Shown piece by piece: positions 25,531 to 31,100 of a stretch of 31,100 nt of DNA. The DNA is from Bacteroidota bacterium (GTDB lineage Bacteria; Bacteroidota; Bacteroidia; Cytophagales; Cytophagaceae): positions 1 through 31,100 of the forward strand of contig JAEWAY010000032.1 of assembly GCA_023391415.1 (NCBI GenBank). The letters run 5' to 3'. Below the pieces are notes generated by a model. The model had not been told where the DNA came from. It did not search any database and worked only from the letters and a program-made list of their open reading frames with translations. The number at the start of each line of letters is the position of its first letter. The first letter of the stretch is position 1. A program made the position numbers and the translations under genes.

Positions 25531-26634
25531 TTATTTATCGCTGATTAACTCTTCAAGATCAATGAAAAACCTTCCGGAAACTTGAAGATTTCCTGTAAAA
25601 ATACGGCGACAAATATCGGCGGAAATTCCCCCGCCCAGAACTACCGCGGACGCGAGTTGCGGCCAGGTGGTAATGGTTTGACCAATCTGAGTAAGCGAAT
25701 ATTTCATGCGTTCGGATAAAGTTTCGTAACCAGCGATTGAAAAAATATACGGCAAAACCTCCTCTTTGGGTTTTTCTTTTATAAAAGAGTATGTAAGGCC
25801 CGGAACTTTTCCATGAAAAATGGGACGATTTGGATCAATGTCAAACCGTTCAATATCTATGGTCGCTCGGTCACTCGCCTCCATCAAAACCGGAATATGA
25901 TACTCCCGCGCTTTTTCTCTGCAGAGAACTTTTATTTCCACCCCGTCACATTCATCTACTATGATGTCCAGCTTTCCGTTTTTTGTTATGAATTCATCGA
26001 TATTATCTTCCGTAATACCTTCCGGAAATATGGTTACTTTCAGAAAGGGATCGATTTCCGCGATTTCCCGGGCTGTAATTACGACTTTAGGCACGCCCAG
26101 GTTATGTACACCCGCGCGTATTCTGTTCAAATTGCTTAGTTCGATCGAATCGAAATCAGCTATCCGTATTTCGCCGAAAGATCGCTCAATCGCCATGGTT
26201 ACAGCGACGGACTGACCCACGGACATGCCAATAACGCCTACTTTTTTTTGAGCGAGTATCGCTTCTTCCTCAGGAGTGATTTTGAAAAGATTTCTGGAAG
26301 TTCTTAATTCGATGAATTCTTCTTCATCGAGTAGGTGCACCATGTTTCCGGACCAGGGATAATACACCCAGACTCCATAATTTTCAGGGTCAACGCCATT
26401 TAAGTGCGCGTGGGTCGCCGCGGCAAGTTCCGGGGCGGAAAACTTCTTTTCCGGAGCGCGTATTTTCATTAATTCACGAAGCTGACTTTCTATCTGGTCA
26501 TAAATTTTAACATGGGGATTTTGATTTATTAATTGGACAAATAAACGTTTATCATTCGGGTCGCTTAATCTGAAAAAGGATGGAAGTATCAGGTCTCCCT
26601 TAGTTTTGTGAGGGGTAATGGTTATATTGTTCAT
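25531..26634 (-). CDS. ThiF/E1-like adenylating protein, Rv1355c-type, without nitroreductase half
   Basis: 367 residues. An N-terminal segment (~80-130: YGVWVYYPWSGNMVHLLDEEEF, then RTSRNLFKITPEEE) precedes a ThiF/MoeB-type Rossmann domain. The segment KVGVIGMSVGQSVAVTMA (131-148) replaces the usual GxGGxG loop. ATP-contacting positions are kept: Asp160/Asp162 (ADFDSIELSN), Arg171 (NLNR), Lys183 (GVPK) and Asp230 (DECD). There are no CxxC zinc pairs and no obvious catalytic Cys loop. From memory, the sequence resembles the N-terminal half of mycobacterial Rv1355c-type proteins, which carry a nitroreductase domain after it; that domain is absent. E1-like enzymes adenylate a carboxylate, and here the target could be a small molecule. 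It is first in the leftward operon, with a 195-bp divergent promoter region upstream. Confidence 0.8.
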   Translation of the reverse strand: MNNITITPHKTKGDLILPSFFRLSDPNDKRLFVQLINQNPHVKIYDQIESQLRELMKIRAPEKKFSAPELAAATHAHLNGVDPENYGVWVYYPWSGNMVHLLDEEEFIELRTSRNLFKITPEEEAILAQKKVGVIGMSVGQSVAVTMAIERSFGEIRIADFDSIELSNLNRIRAGVHNLGVPKVVITAREIAEIDPFLKVTIFPEGITEDNIDEFITKNGKLDIIVDECDGVEIKVLCREKAREYHIPVLMEASDRATIDIERFDIDPNRPIFHGKVPGLTYSFIKEKPKEEVLPYIFSIAGYETLSERMKYSLTQIGQTITTWPQLASAVVLGGGISADICRRIFTGNLQVSGRFFIDLEELISDK

Positions 26635-26764
26635 AGCAGAGGAGTTTACTAAATATCGTGTAGAAAAGTTATGCTATTTTAAATTAATGTCCTACACTAA
26701 GTGCTTTTTTTGTCTTGTTTACATATATTTATCTTAATATAATTAAGATTTTTAATAAATTGTA

Positions 26765-26798
26765 TTGTTAAATCAGGTCTTAGACCCCGATATGTTTG
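26765..26798 (+). promoter_or_regulatory. Candidate Bacteroidota promoter for the REC gene
   Basis: TATGTTTG at 26791-26798 matches the -7 consensus TAnnTTTG, with a TTG at 26765-26767 as a possible -33 element. The spacing of 23 bp is slightly longer than the usual 19-21, so the -33 match is weak. It lies 32 bp before the start of the single-domain response regulator. Confidence 0.4.
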
Positions 26799-26829
26799 TT
26801 TTATTTCAAAAAGTAAGAATAAGTAGTTT

Positions 26830-27294
26830 ATGGATAATATTTTAATTAATGTGATGTATGTGGATGACGAAGTGAACAACCTTAATATGTTCAAAGCGAC
26901 ATTTCGGTTTACATACAATGTGTTTATCGCGAATTCGCCCGCGGAAGGAAGAAAAATACTTGAAGAAAATGAGATTCATGTAATTATTACCGATCAGCGT
27001 ATGCCCGAGATGACAGGAGTGCAGTTTTTAAAGTCAATCCTTGATGAATATCCTGAACCGATCCGGATTTTGCTTACTGGATATAGTGATATTAACGCGG
27101 TTATCGACGCGGTCAATCAGGGGCAGATATATCAATATATTAGTAAGCCATGGGATGAGAATCAGATTAAATTGGTCATTGAAAAAGCTTTTGAAGTTTT
27201 TTCACTACGAAAGGAAAATAAGGAACTGCTTGAAAAGTTGACTCAAGCTAATCAGCAGTTGGAATTTCTATTGAGACAAAAGCTGATTTCTTAG
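26830..27294 (+). CDS. Single-domain response regulator (REC with coiled-coil tail)
   Basis: 154 residues. The receiver shows the acidic pocket YVDDE, phospho-acceptor Asp55 (TDQRMPEMTG), Thr in LLTGYSD and Lys106 (KPW). A C-terminal Leu/Lys/Glu-rich helix (~125-150, KENKELLEKLTQANQQLEF) replaces any DNA-binding output, so it acts by protein contact or as a phosphate shuttle. It closely matches the receiver of the REC-kinase hybrid at 21437-22540 (same positions for Asp55 and Lys106, shared HVII.DQRMP.MTG and PIRILLTGY blocks). It is divergent from the ThiF-acyltransferase-kinase operon and is probably its partner. Confidence 0.92.
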   Translation: MDNILINVMYVDDEVNNLNMFKATFRFTYNVFIANSPAEGRKILEENEIHVIITDQRMPEMTGVQFLKSILDEYPEPIRILLTGYSDINAVIDAVNQGQIYQYISKPWDENQIKLVIEKAFEVFSLRKENKELLEKLTQANQQLEFLLRQKLIS

Positions 27295-27627
27295 ATCTAT
27301 ATATTAACTCGGTCGAAGCATGATAGAGCCAACCCCTTAGAGTGTTTTAGTGTCTGGTCTAAACCTTCTTATGTTTTTTAGCGGCGTATATTTTGGGTTG
27401 ATATTAAGAACGTTTATGGATTGTATAAATTGATTGGATAAGAGGATAGGCAGTGTGGGCCCGCGACTTTTCAACCTTTGACGTATTGATGTGAGCTTGG
27501 AGCGTATACTGGATTCATAATAGGATATCTTGTATAATTTTGATTCAGTAAGTGTAGGTCAATAAGCGATTATTCGGTAAATTTTGATTCTTCCGTTTTT
27601 TGTCATATCTGCTATTTGTTAAAGGAT
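27295..27627. other. Intergenic region without supported gene
   Basis: About 330 bases between the response regulator stop and the IS3-type terminal repeat. Only a start-less open frame of 73 codons on the minus strand (27337-27558) is seen, and it has no recognisable family, so nothing is called. The region may be debris left by the insertion elements to its right. Confidence 0.4.
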
Positions 27628-27652
27628 TGTGTCGTCCTAAAATAAGTTGACG
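27628..27652. mobile_element. IS3-family terminal inverted repeat remnant
   Basis: TGTGTCGTCCTAAAATAAGT plus five more bases at 27628-27652 has the look of an IS3-family end (TG start followed by CCTAAAATAAGTTGAC). It lies 22 bp outside the stop of the transposase fragment, which is where such an end should be. The opposite end of the element is not present in this window. Confidence 0.6.
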
Positions 27653-27673
27653 TTTTTTTTAAGATAAAAAATT

Positions 27674-27810
27674 TCAAGGAACCTCAGATAAAATAAGATC
27701 TGAGGTTTTTCTTTTTTGATAAACTTCGTTTTGGGTCTTCATCTCCAGGCTTAAATGAGGTCTCTCATTATTGTAAATTTCTATTGACTCTCTGTAAGCC
27801 TTCGGTAAGA
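27674..27810 (-). pseudogene. IS3-family transposase C-terminal fragment
   Basis: The frame encodes YRESIEIYNNERPHLSLEMK followed by TQNEVYQKRK, the characteristic C-terminus of the IS3/IS150 group OrfB integrase domain (the YN..RPH.SL motif after the catalytic Glu). The stop is at 27674. Upstream of about 27810 the frame changes into IS66-derived sequence, so the N-terminal ~230 residues, including the DDE aspartates, are gone. It cannot be functional. Confidence 0.8.
27681..27717 (+). terminator. Hairpin with T-run at the IS fragment end
   Basis: ACCTCAGAT (27681-27689) pairs with ATCTGAGGT (27698-27706), followed by T5-C-T6. It has the form of a plus-strand rho-independent terminator and overlaps the last codons of the IS3 transposase fragment. 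IS elements often carry such sequences, which block read-in transcription. Confidence 0.6.
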
Positions 27811-27848
27811 TACCTCTTTTTTGTATCATGAAAATGGATATAGTCTGT

Positions 27849-27980
27849 TTATGCCGTCTTCCAGTTTTGTGGCAGCAATTCTTCGAGTTGGTTGATTTTA
27901 TGGTCAGGGATTCTGGTGAGCACATCTTTGAGCCATTGGTAGGGCTCTACCTCATGCAGCTTGCAGGTAGCAAAAAAGGA
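27849..27980 (-). pseudogene. IS66-family transposase C-terminal fragment
   Basis: Read on the minus strand, 43 codons from about 27980 to the TAA at 27849 encode ATCKLHEVEPYQWLKDVLTR and then IPDHKINQLEELLPQNW. This is the recognisable C-terminal tail of IS66-family transposases (a Cys-Lys segment, a WL.DVL.RI.DH segment and the ELLP.NW end). An in-frame stop at 27981-27983 precedes it, and the rest of the transposase and its accessory genes are missing. It abuts the IS3 fragment, so two elements were truncated against each other. Confidence 0.8.
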
Positions 27981-28001
27981 CTAGTCAGATTGAAAAATAA
28001 A

Positions 28002-28028
28002 AGAGGCTGCCATAAGCAGCCTCTTTTT
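28002..28028 (-). terminator. Rho-independent terminator of the Ig-repeat gene
   Basis: AGAGGCTGC (28002-28010) pairs perfectly with GCAGCCTCT (28016-28024) with a five-base loop. T's follow on one side and an A-rich run (giving T's on the minus strand) on the other. It lies 26 bases after the stop of the large repeat protein gene. Confidence 0.88.
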
Positions 28029-28053
28029 CGTTTAGGACCGAAACAATTAAAAA

Positions 28054-31000
28054 TTACTTTTTAATTATTTTTCTTGTCTCGATCTGATCGCCTGAGATTA
28101 CCTTCAGGATATAAACGCCGGAGCTCATTTTGTAATCATTAAGATTAAGCTCTTTGCTGGATTCAATCGACATTGTTCCCGAATAATATTCTTTACCGCT
28201 CATGTCGGTGATTATTACTTCGGAAGTAGCTGAACGATCTCCACTAAGGCTGATTACCACATTGTTTTCCGTTGGATTCGGATAGGTTTCTATATTCGAA
28301 ATCCTCAGGGAGCTCACAATGTAGAATGTAATCTCGCTTGTTGGTCCAGAAATGCCATTGGCGTTCAATTCTGAATATGGAGTTGTTTTCAGAACGTATG
28401 TGCCAGGCGCCGGACAACACCATGGTGTATAATCTCCATTAATATCAGAGAAAAGTGAGAATGGTACTTCATTTTCAATTCTATCATAATTATTATCGGA
28501 GAAATCGAAATACACGCTATTGGTGGCGTTGTTGGCGTTAGCTCTTACAGTTAGTTCACTTGGCAGACTTGCCAGGTTAAGCGTTTGTCCGTTGACAAGT
28601 GGTCCTATATCGGTATTCGTATGGGCGTTTACCAGCGTATACGAAAGTATTGCCGGCACTCGGCTGTCTATGATATAGAATACAATCGCTTGGCCAACAC
28701 CCACTGATCCGCTGGCGTTGTTTCCTGTGTACGGTGTCGCGGACAGGTTGTATGTACCGACATTGACGCAGCACCATGGATTGTAATTGCCATTGTTGTC
28801 GCCAAATAGGGAGAAGGGCGCTCCGTTTTCCGTTCTTCCTCCCGGATGGGCGGAGAAGGTAAACACGACACTCTTGGTGGTCACTGGGTCATATACGTTC
28901 GCGCGGATATTTATTCCAGCGGGAAGAGTGGCTATATCAAGCGTGTCTCCATCGTTCAAGGTAGCGATATCCAAGTCGGTAGTAGCGTTAACCAGCGTAA
29001 ACGAGGTTACCGCGTTCTGGCATACCTGAACAGTTACCGAAGCGGAAGTTCTCGAAGAACTTGAGCATCCACCCAATATAGCTTCCGCGTAGTAAGTTGT
29101 GCTGGAGGTAAGCGCGGAGCTTGTAAACGAACTGCCGGTATGTACCGGTGTTCCACCTGACGCCGAAGTATACCAGTTGATGGTTGCTCCCGGGTCGGCA
29201 GTAGCCGTAAAGGAGGCGGTTTCACCAGAGCATATGGTTTTGCTTGAAGGTGTAACTACCGGAGCCGAAGGAGCGGCGTTTATGGTAACAACTGCCGGAC
29301 TTCTTGACACAAGGCTCGTACAGCTTCCTATAGTTGCTTCCGCGTAATAGGTAACCGGAGAGGTCAGAGCAGGAGTTGTAAAACTGCTTCCTGTATAGAC
29401 AGGCGTACCTCCTGATGCTACAGCGTACCAGTTGATGCTCGCTCCAGGCGAAGAAGTAGCGCTAAATGTAGCAGTCTGTCCGGAGCAAATACTCTCTGCC
29501 GGAGGAGATACTACAGGCGCGCTTGGAGCAGAGGTGATGGTTACACTGGCTGCTGTTCTTGTAGCGCTTGTGCAAGTGCCGGAGATTGCTTCAACGTAAT
29601 ACATCGTATTGGCGGTCAGGGCGGGAGTGGTAAACGCGCTACCTGTAGCGATAGGCGCTCCGCCTGACGCGACCGTATACCAGTTGAATGTACCTGTACC
29701 GCTCGCGGTAAATGTAGCAGTCTGTCCGGAGCAGATAGAAGCACTAGACGGTGTTACTGTTGGAGCCGAAGGAGCAGTCGTAATTGTAACGTTTACAGTT
29801 GTCCTTGTAGCGCTTGAACAGCTTCCTGAAGTAGCGCTTACATAATACGTGGTATTTGATGTGAGCGCCGGGGTAGTATAGGTGCTTCCTGTAAATATGG
29901 CAGTGCCACCTGAAGGTGCAGTGTACCAGCTGAATGTACCGGTTCCGCTCGCGGTAAATGTGGCTGTCTGACCAGAGCAGATAGAAGCGCTTGACGGTGT
30001 TACTGTCGGCGCGGCGGGAGTCGCGTTTACTGTAACAGTAACCGCTCTGCGGTTTGTACTGGAGCACGCTCCGTTATTGGCCGCCACATAGTAAGTAGTA
30101 GTTGAAGTCAACGCTGGAGTTGTAAAGGTGTTTCCTGTAAATATTGGAGAACCACCTGAAGACGTTGTATACCACCAGCCAACGCTGCCGGAAGGAGCAG
30201 TCATATTGAAGGTGGCCGTCTGACCAGAGCATATAGTCGCGCTGGCGGGAGATACTGTGGGTTGCGCGGGAACACTTCTTACCTGGATGCTTACCGGAGT
30301 TCTTGAACTTACACAGCTTCCCTGTATCACATCGGCATAGAAAGTAATATTTGATGTTAAAACAGGAGTAGTGAACGTGGTACCGGTATAAAGCGGAGAA
30401 CCTCCGGAAGGAAGAAGATACCATCTGGCAGTTCCCGGAGGAGACGTAACGGTAAGGGTAGTTGTCTGTCCTGAACAGATAGTGTCAGCGGCTGGCGCGA
30501 CAATCGGCGCAACCGGAGTCGGATTTACAGTGACAGTAACCGCTGTTCTCGTTATACTTGCACAACTTGCCAATTGGGCTTCCGCGTAATAGGTAGTAGT
30601 AGATGTTAGCGCCGGAGTGGTAAAACTGTTGCCAGTATGAACAGCGCTTCCTCCTGATGGAGCTGTATACCAGTTAATACTACCGCCACTTACAGAAGAC
30701 GTAAATGTAGCAGTTTTTCCGGAACAGATTGTCGCGCTGGATGGCGTAACTGTTGGAGCTACTGGTGTTGGATTTACTGTAACAGTAAGAGCTGTTCTCG
30801 TCGAGCTCGCGCAGGCTCCGTCGTTAGACTCCGCGTAATAGGTAGTATTGCTTGTTAGCGCGGGCGTAGTAAAGCTGCTTCCCGTAGCGACCGGTGAACC
30901 ACCGGAAGCGGAAGTAAACCAGCTAAACGAAGCTCCCGCTGGAGCGGACGCGTTGAACGTTATGGTTTGTCCGGCGCAGACCGTGGTATCTGTCGGGATC

Positions 31001-31100
31001 ACGATCGGAGCACTTGGTCTTGGTAATACAGTTACCTCAAGCTGGGTCCGTGTACCGCTCGCGCAGGCTCCGTCGTTAGACTCCGCGTAATAGGTAGTAT
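28054..31100 (-). CDS. Large Ig-like repeat cell-surface protein with T9SS sorting domain (5' end outside window)
   Basis: At least 1015 residues; the frame is open to the right edge, so N-terminus and signal peptide are not seen. The first ~680 visible residues are eight full Ig-like repeats of about 80 residues (CHU_C-associated Ig type), each with ICSGQTATF-like and later GSCSSATRT-like segments, giving a Cys pair and a Trp per repeat. A ninth repeat is partly visible at the edge. Two ~115-residue modules follow (around 680-930 in the visible frame), each with a LFGDNNGNYNPWCC-like segment. The last ~85 residues are a type-A T9SS C-terminal domain (YPNPTENNVVISL, GVYILKVISGDQIETRKIIKK), which directs export and surface anchoring. 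It is probably an adhesin or matrix protein. A GTG at 31002 is not a real start, because the repeat pattern continues upstream. Confidence 0.9.
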   Translation of the reverse strand, partial: TTYYAESNDGACASGTRTQLEVTVLPRPSAPIVIPTDTTVCAGQTITFNASAPAGASFSWFTSASGGSPVATGSSFTTPALTSNTTYYAESNDGACASSTRTALTVTVNPTPVAPTVTPSSATICSGKTATFTSSVSGGSINWYTAPSGGSAVHTGNSFTTPALTSTTTYYAEAQLASCASITRTAVTVTVNPTPVAPIVAPAADTICSGQTTTLTVTSPPGTARWYLLPSGGSPLYTGTTFTTPVLTSNITFYADVIQGSCVSSRTPVSIQVRSVPAQPTVSPASATICSGQTATFNMTAPSGSVGWWYTTSSGGSPIFTGNTFTTPALTSTTTYYVAANNGACSSTNRRAVTVTVNATPAAPTVTPSSASICSGQTATFTASGTGTFSWYTAPSGGTAIFTGSTYTTPALTSNTTYYVSATSGSCSSATRTTVNVTITTAPSAPTVTPSSASICSGQTATFTASGTGTFNWYTVASGGAPIATGSAFTTPALTANTMYYVEAISGTCTSATRTAASVTITSAPSAPVVSPPAESICSGQTATFSATSSPGASINWYAVASGGTPVYTGSSFTTPALTSPVTYYAEATIGSCTSLVSRSPAVVTINAAPSAPVVTPSSKTICSGETASFTATADPGATINWYTSASGGTPVHTGSSFTSSALTSSTTYYAEAILGGCSSSSRTSASVTVQVCQNAVTSFTLVNATTDLDIATLNDGDTLDIATLPAGINIRANVYDPVTTKSVVFTFSAHPGGRTENGAPFSLFGDNNGNYNPWCCVNVGTYNLSATPYTGNNASGSVGVGQAIVFYIIDSRVPAILSYTLVNAHTNTDIGPLVNGQTLNLASLPSELTVRANANNATNSVYFDFSDNNYDRIENEVPFSLFSDINGDYTPWCCPAPGTYVLKTTPYSELNANGISGPTSEITFYIVSSLRISNIETYPNPTENNVVISLSGDRSATSEVIITDMSGKEYYSGTMSIESSKELNLNDYKMSSGVYILKVISGDQIETRKIIKK
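30805..31100 (-). repeat. Nearly identical tandem repeat units in the Ig-repeat gene
   Basis: The 44 bases at 30805-30848 recur exactly at 31057-31100, an offset of 252 bp or 84 codons, up to the window edge. Similar but less perfect repeats of ~240 bp continue through 29,000. Such long exact identity between neighbouring repeats points to recent unequal recombination or conversion. Confidence 0.8.

Noticed and set aside
27337..27558. Open frame of 73 codons on the minus strand in the gap before the IS remnants
   Set aside because: No start codon of the usual type, no recognisable family and no ribosome site; a frame of this length occurs by chance.
31002..31002. GTG as the start of the Ig-repeat gene
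   Set aside because: The same frame continues to the window edge with the repeat pattern (YYAESNDGACASGTRTQLEV), so the true start is outside.
28600..31100. Regular ~240-bp repeats that might suggest a CRISPR or satellite array
   Set aside because: The units are in-frame Ig-like protein repeats of the large surface gene, too long and too divergent for CRISPR repeats and without spacers.

Overview
The window looks like chromosomal DNA from a free-living Bacteroidota bacterium, probably of the Cytophagales type. The main pointers are a type IX secretion (T9SS) C-terminal sorting domain on a large Ig-repeat adhesin-like protein, a 7TMR-DISM histidine kinase, DUF3857/transglutaminase proteins, a long (class II) ketol-acid reductoisomerase, and AT-rich leaders with few Shine-Dalgarno sequences. 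The placement rests on gene content only. No tRNA, rRNA or CRISPR array was seen.

Left part (1-10 kb): a Crp/Fnr-type regulator follows an XRE regulator. The XRE gene is divergent from a small AT-rich pair (SHOCT lipoprotein and membrane-anchored protein), and a tandem operator-like palindrome pair lies between them. Then come a CNNM/CorC-family membrane protein, ilvC with a clear terminator, a small secreted beta-rich protein, and a TPR-PrsW intramembrane protease. Divergent from PrsW are a membrane J-domain protein and a DUF2459 protein, both apparently starting at TTG.

Middle part (10-21.4 kb): an ABC exporter half-transporter; two adjacent DUF3857 transglutaminase-fold proteins, one with an intact Cys-His-Asp triad and one without the Cys; an orphan PAS histidine kinase; a 46-residue small ORF; a GNAT acetyltransferase preceded by a 21-codon leader ORF; and a glycerol-phosphate module (glpD divergent from a cytoplasmic glycerophosphodiester phosphodiesterase) that converts glycerophosphodiesters to G3P and then DHAP.

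Right part (21.4-27.3 kb): the most interesting block. Four leftward genes (E1/ThiF-like adenylating protein, GNAT/acyl-synthase-like protein, 7TMR-DISM histidine kinase, REC-histidine kinase hybrid) face a divergent single-domain response regulator whose REC domain is a close paralogue of the one in the hybrid. Two enzymes that could make or modify a small molecule sit with a membrane sensor and two receivers, which suggests a self-contained signalling system. This is inference.

The end (27.3-31.1 kb) holds a graveyard of IS3- and IS66-family fragments and then the 3' part of a giant repeat protein with at least eight Ig-like domains, two WCC-containing modules and a T9SS tail. This gene runs off the right edge.
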